The translations under genes were made by a program, and so were the position numbers. Below are positions 8,077 through 17,046 of a stretch of 28,350 nt of DNA, piece by piece; position 1 is the stretch's first letter, and every line of letters starts with the position of its first letter. The stretch lies in NCBI GenBank assembly GCA_900128565.1, contig LT635978.1:1-28350 (forward strand), in the 5' to 3' direction. The notes under the pieces are model-generated. The model was not told the origin of the DNA. It ran no database searches and was given only the letters and a program-made list of their open reading frames with translations. This DNA is from Stramenopiles sp. TOSAG23-6. Its lineage: Eukaryota > Sar.

Positions 8077-11000
8077 ATGGAAATGACACCTGAAGATGAT
8101 GAGAAGAAAGGAGTTCTTGAAGTATCTTCTATACCTGGTCCGAAATCGCGAATGGAGGAAAATACAGAATATATAGATGTATCATCAACAGAAATTACAT
8201 CAGTAATGAACAACGAAATGCACATATCTGTAGATGGGAGTAAAGTATCTGTATCTAACCATCCTACTTCGAAGCCGGCTGGTAAGAGAAATGTAGGAAA
8301 ACATAACAATAACAGTAATAATTATAGCTCAAAATATACAGAAATACGACCAGTGACAATGACACCAGACGCAAATGACCTGATTATACCAAAGAATACA
8401 ATAAATATGTATGATGATGAAATGCAGTTGACTAAAATTCAAGACAATGAAGAAAAAGGCGACGAACATAAACTAGATATATTTGCCATACCGAAGAAAA
8501 AAAAGGGTAAAAGCCTTCACAAGACAGTTGGTGGTAGATATCGCGCAATAAGTTCTGTCCATTATTTACACTGCCTTTCATCGAGTCCTTCGACACAAGC
8601 ATTACGTCCAGATCAAATTAGTATTAAAAGAAAGACTACTATATTCCCTAGAATTGAGGTAAAACTAGGACATTCAACCGCTTTACTAAATGAATTGCTA
8701 AATTTATCGGATACAAAAAACAGCCACAATAGAAAAACTCGTACAAGAAAGAAAAAGAATCAAAGTAAGAAAACAAATAGAGTTACAAAATCTACTTCTT
8801 ATGGTAGTGGGACAAAACGAACAATGAAAATATCGGATTATCCTGACTTTCCAAGAAGACTTATGTATCAGGATTCTGCTGAACTTTATCCCCAGCTCAG
8901 CCTTGATCTAACAGATTGGGGCTGTGGCGATGACGTTTTATATTTAGTTTCTCGAGCTGGTAAAAGACGTATCAAGAAAGGAGGGGTTATTCTCCCACAA
9001 TTATCAGATTTAGAAGGACATAATACTATTTTAACTTCGTTGGTCATTAATGGCAGTGGAGCCTGTCGAAATTCTAACAAAACTACAAATGTGGGAATAT
9101 CCCATCTGAATGCATGTCAAGCATTACAGAAAATTACACTATCAAATCTTCCCTATATTACTGAAAAAGCTTTCTTTCATATTAGAGCAACACATGCTTT
9201 CCTTACTGAAGTAATACTCGATAACTGTCAAAGTGTCGGTGATAAAGCAATTATCCATTTAATGACTGGGTGTAGGCGCTTAAACAAATTAGAATTAAGA
9301 AACCTAGGGGGTATTACTGATGAAGGCCTTGCTGCAATTGCAATTCGTCCTCCTCCCCCAGATATAGAGGTTGTTAGTGGTGGCGATGATGTTAACATGA
9401 AACATTCAAAACCCACAGACGACTATTTTAAAAAACCGGTATTTCATGCAATTACAGAACTTGTCATTGCAAACTGCCCTAGTGTTAGTGATAAAGGAAT
9501 TTCAGATATGTTTGCTGGATCTTCGCTGAAACATCTAAAAGTTCTAAAATTAATAAAGTTGACAAAACTAACTGATCTATGTCTAATGGGGCTAATTCGA
9601 GGTGAAAGTGCCTGTCAAACAATTGTGGCTTTAAAAGCGTTAACTATATCATGTGTGCCCATCACGTCTTCAGGTTTAGCTTGGATTGCTACAGGCTGTC
9701 CGCAACTTACATACCTTGATATTTGTGGTAGTGATCGTGTTGATGATATTGGTATTTCAAAGCTCGGAGAACATTGTTTGCAATTGCAAACCTTGAATTT
9801 GAATGGATTGAAACTCATTAGTGATGATGGTATTCGAAATATGTTACGAAATGTTCACTGCCTTACATCGCTTGATATATCTGACATGCCACGTATTACG
9901 GATGAAGGTATACTCGCGGTTTCACGATACTGTCCTGATTTGAAAAAGATAAGTATTGTTGGTATTAATAAATTAACAGATTTGTCAATGTGTGCGCTTG
10001 GTGGTGGATGCACTGCACTCACTGATCTTAATATCTCTGGCCGTGGTCCCCAAGTTGCTCAAAATGTTGGTATACGAGCACTTTATGGATCTCCTAGACT
10101 GACTGATAATGCCATTATTGCACTCGCTATTGGTGCACGTTCGTTGAAAACATTGGATCTCTCTGGACTAGCCAGTTTGACCAATTCTACACTTTCAGCT
10201 ATTGCAAGGTATTGCAAGGATATATCAATTTTAATTCTTGCAGGTTGTACAGAAATCACAGACACAGGTATTATTGAAATCATTGAGTCGTGCTCTGCTT
10301 TACGAACTTTAAATTTATCTTACTGTGGTAAAATTACCGATGTCACATTGGCCGCGATAGGTCGAGGTTGTCGCTCTGAGACATATGAAAATGGTAAAAT
10401 GGAAGTTTCCTTCGAGCCAATATTATTGGAAAATTTGATTCTTAACTGTTGTGGTAAAATTACAGATATTGGGATGATAAGACTGGTAGGAGATAATAGT
10501 CCTTCAGTGCCAACCTCAAATCTAACGCGACTTGTGCCGCAAATATCTCACCCTCTTCAAAATGAAGAAGTGTCACGCGGGTGTCGAACACTTACAATGA
10601 TTAGCTTTAAAACATGCCCACTACTCACTGATTTTACTCTGTTAGTTATTGGCAGGTCTTTAATTGAATTAAAAACCCTTGACATAAGTTTCTGCGATTT
10701 CATGACATTGCAAGGTCTGCATTCGTTGTTCCCTTCTGGAAATGGAGTGTGCAAATATCTAAATTCCATTAAATTTTGGGGATGTTTTCACATAACCGCA
10801 AAAAAATACAGTGCACGTCTTGATACGGCTGCAGAAGAATGGGTGGCAATGGGTAGATTACACAAAGATCGTAAGAAAATTTGCCCACTCCCTAATCAAG
10901 CATCTCTAGAAAAACAAATATCATTTGAAAAGCTAGTTCAAAACGAACTTGCCGCAGCGAAAATTATCCAAAACGAATATGTAAAGTATAGAAGACGCAA

Positions 11001-13377
11001 GGAAACAACGATGCATGCAATTGCAGTTGCAACCCAAAACAGCAAGGCTGAGGCAAAGGCGCGACGGAAACGAGCTAGGTGGCAGAGAAAGGCTGCCGCA
11101 GCATCTATCAAAATTCAAAAGGTCTATAGAGGATTTGTTGATAGAAAGACTGTCAAAGCTCTTTCCAAAAAACTAAATGAAGCAGCACCTTACATACAAA
11201 AAATTGTGCGAGGATATTTTGGCCGGATTAAAGCAAAGATAAGATTTGCTGAGGTTCAGGAACAGAAAAGGTTGGAACGATTACTTCGAAAGAAGGCATC
11301 CATTATTATTCAGAGTATTTGGCGTAGCTTTACAGCTCGTACAAATACAGGTATTCTATTTTCTATCAGTAAATTTGAAAATTATGTGCAGCTGTGTGGT
11401 GCAAATACTATTCAAAATGCATGGAGATGTCACCAAGCTCGACAAAAAAAAAGCAACCAACTCCGTTTATTTTTAGAAAAAATAATGCGTGAAAAGCGAT
11501 CAGCCACAATCATTGCCAATACTTGGAGAGGTTACAAAGCGAAAGGCATCATGAAAATAATGCGAAATAGGTATCGTAGGAAGCGCAAGAGGAGGGCATT
11601 GAAGATACAGACATGGGGAAGAAGGATGATAGCAAAAAGGTATGTACAAAAGCGTAGAATGAAGTATAATGCTGCAGCACCACCAATACAGAGGTCCTAT
11701 CGTTGTTACAAAGCAAGGGAAATATTACGCATTCTCTCGGCAGCTAAAATTGCACGTGATAAATTGGTTTTAGCATCAACATATATGATCCAAAATGCTT
11801 GGCGCTGCTACAAAGCGAAATCAGTTGCTAATGTGATTAGGTGGAAAATATGGATGGAAAAGCAAAGATTAAATGCCGCTATAAGGACACAAGCTAGTTT
11901 CCGTCGATATCGTTGTCGCCGCAAAATATTAGCTCGAAAGATCGTATTACAGCACGAAAATATATTTCGAGACCGCAATGCATTAAGAGAATCTCGAATA
12001 AACTCGTTGCGAATCAATGGAGCTGCAATATTAATTCAGCATTGGTTCAAATGCTATCTTGAGCGACGATACACCTTGCAGAAAATCACTTGGCTCAAAG
12101 AGGAAGCTATATTGACAATTCAGAAGTATGCACGAGGGTTCATTTATCGCACTGCATATAAGATAAAGCTTGCAAAATGGCTTCGAGCAATCACAAAACT
12201 CCAGAACTGGCGTCGCGCAAAAAGAGCCCAGCGTATGCTCCAAGACTTGATTAATATTGCTATCCGAAAATATATTGATGAACAGATGGAGCTTCAGGAC
12301 ACGTTGACAGAGTTCTTGTTATTACAGAAAAAAAAACTTAGTAAGAACGATTTTGAAAACGACATGGCTGAAAGAATTCAAAGAATGGTTCGTTCTTGGA
12401 TGGCACGCACAATAAATGATCGGGCAGATCGAGAATATATCTTACAGGAGGAAGCACGTCGCAAGGTCCCTATAGTATTATCAATTTGGAATTCAACTAA
12501 AGCGACATATTCTAAACGAAAAAAAACATTAGAAAGGAAGAAGCTATTAGAGGAAATGACGGAAGCGGATCGAGAGAAATTTCTTTTGCGCGAGAAAGAA
12601 AAGAAAGAAGAAAAAATAAGAGAAGACATTGCTAGGAAAGCGCGGATTCTTGCAAGAGCTCGAGACAAGGAAGCCAAGCGAATATTGCGCATTGCTGAGA
12701 GAACACACAGAGAAGCTATCAAAGAAGCAAAAGTTAAGTTTGATCTCGCTGAGCAATATGAATACATCTGCGAGCAATCTGTAGAAGCGACACAGAAGAT
12801 TTGTGATGCTGCTCCTGGTAAGTTCCAATTGGCATCTTCAAAACTTGATGAGTGTAAGAAGTTACTAAAGAAAGCGAAGGGATTGGAAAAGCGCCCACTT
12901 AATGAACAAAAAATGGAACTTGAAGAAGCCTACAAACTTGCAAAGGAAGCAATTAAATCTACACGATTGGCTGCCAAGAAAGCGCGGCTTAATCTCATCA
13001 AAGCAAAAAAAGATGTAGTTATAATGGAGCTTGAGTTAGAAGTAGTTGTTCGCGACACTGAAGAAAGAATGGAAATCATAAAGAAAACGGCAAGTGATGT
13101 ACGTACTGGTGCTATAAGTGCAAAGAAAGCAGCAAAAAAGAAAATAATTCGATCCCCCTCTTCGTCGCCTATTGCAAATCGGAAAAAAATTTCCAAGAGC
13201 CAGGTAAATGAAAGACTCAAACAAAGAAAGAAACAGAAAGATGATACCGAACAACAAGAAGAAGTTTGTGAGGAATCAAATAGACAAAGTATGGAATCGC
13301 ATAGAATGAGTTCCGTCGATGAGAAAGAGGGGAAAACTACTAGTGTTTCTAGCAATAGTTGGACACTAGGTAGGTAA
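8077..13377 (+). CDS. Large LRR plus multi-IQ motif protein (1766 aa, intronless)
   Basis: Residues 1-270 are low-complexity and basic. About 275-905 is a long run of cysteine-containing LRRs of the AMN1/FBXL type ('LxxLxLxxCxxITDxGI'); at least a dozen are visible, for example 'LRTLNLSYCGKITDVTLAAI' and 'LKTLDLSGLASLTNSTLSAI'. No F-box is evident. About 960-1440 carries roughly 14 IQ-like motifs, including 'IKIQKVYRGFVDRK', 'TIQNAWRCHQARQ' and 'ILTIQKYARGFIYR', the usual calmodulin-binding pattern. About 1450-1700 is a charged coiled coil and the tail is Ser/Lys-rich. A cytoskeletal or ciliary scaffold regulated by calmodulin is inferred from the architecture. It is one uninterrupted 5.3-kb frame with no introner, in contrast to its neighbours. 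The start ATG at 8077 is the first in frame. Confidence 0.9.
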   Translation: MEMTPEDDEKKGVLEVSSIPGPKSRMEENTEYIDVSSTEITSVMNNEMHISVDGSKVSVSNHPTSKPAGKRNVGKHNNNSNNYSSKYTEIRPVTMTPDANDLIIPKNTINMYDDEMQLTKIQDNEEKGDEHKLDIFAIPKKKKGKSLHKTVGGRYRAISSVHYLHCLSSSPSTQALRPDQISIKRKTTIFPRIEVKLGHSTALLNELLNLSDTKNSHNRKTRTRKKKNQSKKTNRVTKSTSYGSGTKRTMKISDYPDFPRRLMYQDSAELYPQLSLDLTDWGCGDDVLYLVSRAGKRRIKKGGVILPQLSDLEGHNTILTSLVINGSGACRNSNKTTNVGISHLNACQALQKITLSNLPYITEKAFFHIRATHAFLTEVILDNCQSVGDKAIIHLMTGCRRLNKLELRNLGGITDEGLAAIAIRPPPPDIEVVSGGDDVNMKHSKPTDDYFKKPVFHAITELVIANCPSVSDKGISDMFAGSSLKHLKVLKLIKLTKLTDLCLMGLIRGESACQTIVALKALTISCVPITSSGLAWIATGCPQLTYLDICGSDRVDDIGISKLGEHCLQLQTLNLNGLKLISDDGIRNMLRNVHCLTSLDISDMPRITDEGILAVSRYCPDLKKISIVGINKLTDLSMCALGGGCTALTDLNISGRGPQVAQNVGIRALYGSPRLTDNAIIALAIGARSLKTLDLSGLASLTNSTLSAIARYCKDISILILAGCTEITDTGIIEIIESCSALRTLNLSYCGKITDVTLAAIGRGCRSETYENGKMEVSFEPILLENLILNCCGKITDIGMIRLVGDNSPSVPTSNLTRLVPQISHPLQNEEVSRGCRTLTMISFKTCPLLTDFTLLVIGRSLIELKTLDISFCDFMTLQGLHSLFPSGNGVCKYLNSIKFWGCFHITAKKYSARLDTAAEEWVAMGRLHKDRKKICPLPNQASLEKQISFEKLVQNELAAAKIIQNEYVKYRRRKETTMHAIAVATQNSKAEAKARRKRARWQRKAAAASIKIQKVYRGFVDRKTVKALSKKLNEAAPYIQKIVRGYFGRIKAKIRFAEVQEQKRLERLLRKKASIIIQSIWRSFTARTNTGILFSISKFENYVQLCGANTIQNAWRCHQARQKKSNQLRLFLEKIMREKRSATIIANTWRGYKAKGIMKIMRNRYRRKRKRRALKIQTWGRRMIAKRYVQKRRMKYNAAAPPIQRSYRCYKAREILRILSAAKIARDKLVLASTYMIQNAWRCYKAKSVANVIRWKIWMEKQRLNAAIRTQASFRRYRCRRKILARKIVLQHENIFRDRNALRESRINSLRINGAAILIQHWFKCYLERRYTLQKITWLKEEAILTIQKYARGFIYRTAYKIKLAKWLRAITKLQNWRRAKRAQRMLQDLINIAIRKYIDEQMELQDTLTEFLLLQKKKLSKNDFENDMAERIQRMVRSWMARTINDRADREYILQEEARRKVPIVLSIWNSTKATYSKRKKTLERKKLLEEMTEADREKFLLREKEKKEEKIREDIARKARILARARDKEAKRILRIAERTHREAIKEAKVKFDLAEQYEYICEQSVEATQKICDAAPGKFQLASSKLDECKKLLKKAKGLEKRPLNEQKMELEEAYKLAKEAIKSTRLAAKKARLNLIKAKKDVVIMELELEVVVRDTEERMEIIKKTASDVRTGAISAKKAAKKKIIRSPSSSPIANRKKISKSQVNERLKQRKKQKDDTEQQEEVCEESNRQSMESHRMSSVDEKEGKTTSVSSNSWTLGR

Positions 13378-13462
13378 ATAGTTAATCATAATAAAATAAA
13401 CAAAAATATACTGTAAAAAATAAATTCATAATTTTGTAGTCTTGAACATTTTATATAATCTG

Positions 13463-14281
13463 TCATATTCTTGGAACCACATCACTGATTAATGTATCAC
13501 TATTTGCTAATCCTTCTACGATAACTCCATTATATTCCTTTATACGTTGAATAACCCATTCTTCAACACTCGGTTTTTCAGAACCTCCAGAAGAAAGTGG
13601 TAATTCAGAGTGCTCGAACTCTTGACTCACTCGATCCATCTCAACGAAACTTACACGCGAAAGCACTTTAGACTTGGAAAACAAGCTAGCAAACTTTATC
13701 AACGCATTGATAAATACTCTCTTTATAAAGCTTGCACCAACAATAAAGATATTTTTTGGTCGGAGAGGCAAACTTTGCCATGTTTTCTGGAGTTTCCTTT
13801 CATTACCTACTTTTGAGATTGAAGATTGCTTGCTTGTATCAATTACAAATGTACAACCATTTCTTAATGTATAAATATCAGAGTGTACTGCCATCCAATA
13901 CATTATTCCAGCGTGTACAACTGTCTTTTCCTCGGATATTGGGTTCGGCTTCGACGCAGATATCCACATAGTTGATCGTCCAGATTTATCTAAACCACAA
14001 ACTTCATAATTCTCTGACCACTTTTTCCCTAGTTTCTGCTGAAGTACCGAATCCTCATCGTATAAGTCATTCATCTGCAGGTCATATTCCTCAAGAATAC
14101 GAAGGAATTCTTTATATTTTTCTACCGCAGTGTCAACCCTTAACTTGGATAGAGTAGTCACTAGAGCAATTTCTCGAGCACGTACTACATCATTTGGTAC
14201 TTCTTTGTCAGCCAGCAGAGTATTGGCTACATTCTTGAAACATGCTTTTTCTTCATCATTAAATGAACTCTCCAAAGACAT
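13463..14281 (-). CDS. CRAL-TRIO (Sec14-like) lipid-binding domain protein (272 aa)
   Basis: The N-terminal helices resemble a CRAL-TRIO N domain ('LVTTLSKLRVDTAVEKYKEF'). The lipid-binding fold follows, with 'CGLDKSGRSTMWI', 'DIYTLRNGCTFVIDTSK', 'LPLRPKNIFIVGASFIKRV' and 'SLFSKSKVLSRVSFVE', matching the conserved order of the family. Such proteins carry phosphoinositides or other hydrophobic ligands between membranes; the ligand cannot be told here. It is a single exon, tail-to-tail with the LRR-IQ gene (85 bp between stops). The start ATG at 14281 precedes a typical acidic N-terminus. Confidence 0.82.
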   Translation of the reverse strand: MSLESSFNDEEKACFKNVANTLLADKEVPNDVVRAREIALVTTLSKLRVDTAVEKYKEFLRILEEYDLQMNDLYDEDSVLQQKLGKKWSENYEVCGLDKSGRSTMWISASKPNPISEEKTVVHAGIMYWMAVHSDIYTLRNGCTFVIDTSKQSSISKVGNERKLQKTWQSLPLRPKNIFIVGASFIKRVFINALIKFASLFSKSKVLSRVSFVEMDRVSQEFEHSELPLSSGGSEKPSVEEWVIQRIKEYNGVIVEGLANSDTLISDVVPRI

Positions 14282-14432
14282 CTTTCTTAATTATTCTATT
14301 GTTGACTAATAGTTACAAGATTCTTCTTCAGCTAATCCTAAAATTTAATCTAATCGTAAGCTTCGTGTGTGCAAGGGTGTGTTCCTCCTCAGTTGAGTTG
14401 ACTGACTGTTGTGAAATCGAAAATCATCAGCT

Positions 14433-14819
14433 GATCACACGGGGCGACGAAAATATAGAAAAAAGTCCAAAAATAAGAAATCGAAAAATTGGCCTAATTT
14501 GCTCAAAGCTGAGAGATTTTCTTATTCCTTTCAGATTTGAGGTGGGGCACATAGCTGGAGCTTAAATCTGAAAGGAATAAGAAAATCTCTCAGCTTTGAG
14601 CAAATTAGGCACATTGTGCATTTTTGGCATTTTGGAAACTTCATGCTAAATTTTTAGAAATTTCATGAAACTTTTGAATTTTTGGAACTGGTACCGGGTA
14701 ATTATTGAAATTTGTCCATTTTTTTTGGAAACATGGAAAAAATTGGACAAAATTTCGCCAAAATATTTCGTGTTCTTATTTTTGGACTTTTTTCTATATT
14801 TTCGTCGCCCTGTGTCATC
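14433..14819. mobile_element. Foldback/MITE-like element with about 47-bp terminal inverted repeats
   Basis: The left arm 14433-14479 (gatcacacggggcgacg...aagaa) pairs with the right arm 14773-14819 (ttctt...cgtcgccctgtgtcatc), with about two mismatches in 47. Inside lies a second, perfect 47-bp inverted repeat (14492-14538/14564-14610), and a weaker one around aatttgtcc/ggacaaaatt (about 14708-14757). No transposase is present. A clear target-site duplication is not visible. A non-autonomous DNA element is likely; a hairpin small-RNA source is an alternative. Confidence 0.75.
14492..14610. repeat. Perfect 47-bp inverted repeat with 25-nt loop
   Basis: Arm 14492-14538 begins gcctaatttgctcaaagctg, and arm 14564-14610 is its exact reverse complement, ending caaattaggc. 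The loop 14539-14563 is gaggtggggcacatagctgg plus agctt. If transcribed from either strand it would form a long perfect RNA hairpin. Confidence 0.95.
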
Positions 14820-14938
14820 GATCTTGATCTGAATTTTTATTTTCTACCCAGTGGGTATTTAGTATTAATACCTGTGGGGTACTGTTCGGCAAGCGTTTCA
14901 TATATCTCTATCTAAAACAAAACAGTACAATATCAAAA

Positions 14939-16661
14939 TATCAAAATATCAATATAAATATTCTAAAACAAAAAATTACAATAATTTGCTCGGAATAAAA
15001 ATCCATAAATGTTAATTTATTATACAATCACAAGACTATAGTTCAAACAAAGTCCTAATCTACATCTTATTTATAATATCATTATGATATTATCGAAAAT
15101 AATAAATAAAAAAAACATTCTTTTTATCAGTAAATATTTTTTCTTAGAATGAGAGAATCCAAATAAAAATAACTAGAATCAAAGAAATTTTTAAAACAAG
15201 ACTCCAATCCTAAAAAAATATACAAACATCACTCTCATTATCAGTTATAACCGATAATTTGCTGCTAAAGCTGCCAACAATAGAACAGCAAGAGGCACTA
15301 GGTATATATGTTGATGAATTACATGGGTAATGCGTCCTAGAGCAGTCGGAGGTAATTGGAAGTCAGTGTGAATGTTACTGAATCGTTGACGAATTTCCTC
15401 TGGAATTGATAGTTGGTTGTTGTTCAAGTTCAAAGTCCAAAGTTTTCTTAGTTGACCAATTTCCGTTGGAATTGAACCAGATAGGTTGTTACAATTCAAG
15501 TACAATTCTTTGAGATTTGTTAGTTTACCAATTGTAGCAGGAGGTATTGAGCCAGTTAGTTCATTGTTGTTCAAATGCAATTCTTCGAGATTTGTTAGTT
15601 TACCAATTTCACTCGGAATTGAACCAGATAGTTTGTTGCTGTACAACCACAATGTTTGGAGATTTGATAGTTGACCAATTTCTTTTGGTATTGGACCAGT
15701 TAGGTTGTTCATATACAAGTACAATTTTTCGAGATTTGTTAGTTGACCAATTTCTTTTGGAATTGGACCAGTTAGTTTGTTATCAGACAAGCTCAAATCT
15801 ACGAGCTTTGTTAGTTGACCAATTTCTTTTGGAATTGGACCAGATAGTTGGTTTCTTCCCAACTTCAATTCTTCAAGATTTGTTAGTTGACCAATTTCCT
15901 TTGGAACTGAACCAGATAATTTGTTGCTTTGCAAGAGTAATTTAGTAACACTTCCTTCAGTACACGTAACTCCCCCCCATTCACAAATATCTGCATCTGT
16001 TTTCCAATTTGTCTTACGCCTCCAACCATCTCCATTTGTACTATCATACAATATAGTTAGAGCTTCTTTTTCCAATAAATTACGATGTTTCACTTCTACA
16101 CGGCTTAACCATTCGGCACAGGTTTCGGTTTCATTCCTTGTAAGGGTGGTTGTTTCTACGTTGAGGCGAACAGAACTTTCAAAAAACATTCTGAAAATTC
16201 CTTTAACACGGTCATACCACTTCCATAAAGATTCATTTGGGGTTTGTTTAGTAAGTTCTTTCATTCGGTCTTCAGTGGTTTTTCCTCCGAAATTTTCGAC
16301 AACTTTCATTAGTAAGTAATCTGCTTCATCCTTAACCTTTTTACTGGTATGCTGATGTATCACAGCATTTGCAGTGGACAGAATCATTCTTTCAGATGGA
16401 GTAAGAAATTCACTCAGAGGGCGCATAGCAGAGTCTGTGAATTTTTGCGCACCGACGTCTTCATTTGCGAGACGATTAGCAGCACGTGTTGGATTAGTGG
16501 GAGAGGCGTTTCCCTCACGGAGGAGATGTTGTGAAGCATTGACAAGAGTAATCAACATGAATAACGACAACATAGAAGTGTATCGAGTGAGTAAGATTGT
16601 CATGATATGTTTTTCCAATCAAAAGTAATACCTTTATGTTTGTACTAATTAGTTACACGAG
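14939..16661 (-). repeat. Tandem duplication unit 1 (LRR gene with flanks)
   Basis: The unit runs from the downstream flank (atcaaaatatcaatata) through the gene to the upstream flank ending ttagttacacgag. It matches unit 2 at 16739-18697 nearly base for base across the 3' flank, C-terminus, N-terminal ~90 codons and 5' flank. It diverges in the linker and LRRs. Confidence 0.88.
15245..16618 (-). CDS. Leucine-rich repeat secreted/surface protein, copy 1 (457 aa)
   Basis: The N-terminus is hydrophobic (about residues 8-29, 'LLTRYTSMLSLFMLITLVNA'), a signal peptide or anchor. A linker of about 150 residues without a recognised domain follows, then the LRR cap 'EALTILYDSTNGDGWRRKTN' and 'ICEWGGVTC'. 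Eight 24-residue LRRs of the plant-like type (LxLxxNxLSGxIPxEIGQL) follow, and then a hydrophobic C-terminus (PLAVLLLAALAANYRL) that is either a membrane segment or a GPI-type tail. An extracellular recognition or adhesion role is inferred; there is no kinase domain. It is a tandem paralogue of the next gene upstream, with nearly identical ends and a diverged middle. It is intronless, and the start ATG is shared exactly with the paralogue. Confidence 0.88.
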   Translation of the reverse strand: MEKHIMTILLTRYTSMLSLFMLITLVNASQHLLREGNASPTNPTRAANRLANEDVGAQKFTDSAMRPLSEFLTPSERMILSTANAVIHQHTSKKVKDEADYLLMKVVENFGGKTTEDRMKELTKQTPNESLWKWYDRVKGIFRMFFESSVRLNVETTTLTRNETETCAEWLSRVEVKHRNLLEKEALTILYDSTNGDGWRRKTNWKTDADICEWGGVTCTEGSVTKLLLQSNKLSGSVPKEIGQLTNLEELKLGRNQLSGPIPKEIGQLTKLVDLSLSDNKLTGPIPKEIGQLTNLEKLYLYMNNLTGPIPKEIGQLSNLQTLWLYSNKLSGSIPSEIGKLTNLEELHLNNNELTGSIPPATIGKLTNLKELYLNCNNLSGSIPTEIGQLRKLWTLNLNNNQLSIPEEIRQRFSNIHTDFQLPPTALGRITHVIHQHIYLVPLAVLLLAALAANYRL

Positions 16662-17046
16662 AACTTCGCATCGATCATGAAAGAGTCAGCGTCGACGTCA
16701 GCTGACCAAATTTAACACGAAATCTCATAAATTCCTACTATCAAAATATCAATCTAAAAATTCTAAAACAAAAAAAATTACAATAATTTGCTCGGAATAA
16801 AAATCCATAAATGTTAATTTATTATACAATCACAAGACTATAGTTCAAACAAAGTCCTAATCTACATCTTATTTATAATATCATTATGATATTATCGAAA
16901 ATAATAAATAAAAAAAACATTCTTTTTATCAGTAAATATTTTTTCTTAGAATGAGAGAATCCAAATAAAAATAACTAGAATCAAAGAAATTTTTAAAACA
17001 AGACTCCAATCCTAAAAAAATATACAAACATCACTCTCATTATCAG
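16619..17046. promoter_or_regulatory. Intergenic region between the two LRR genes
   Basis: The first ~43 bases (16619-16661) are the conserved upstream flank of LRR copy 1. About 16662-16738 is unique, and 16739-17046 is the conserved downstream flank of copy 2. Apart from these duplicated flanks I see no gene. It presumably carries the promoter of copy 1. Confidence 0.6.

Larger units (their letters stand above)
14282..15244. other. Intergenic region of about 960 bp holding a nested foldback element
   Basis: It lies between the CRAL-TRIO 5' end and the 3' end of the first LRR gene. The left half holds the foldback element 14433-14819. From about 14939 on, the sequence is the 3' flank of the LRR gene and is repeated almost unchanged at 16739-17046. 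The short frames here are not supported as genes. Confidence 0.7.

Noticed and set aside
14263-14915. Small frames in the foldback region
   Set aside because: They are formed by the inverted-repeat sequence, with no recognisable protein features or conserved context.
15486-16628. Plus-strand frames across the LRR genes
   Set aside because: They lie antisense to well-supported LRR coding sequence, recur in both duplicates only because the DNA is duplicated, and show no domain of their own.
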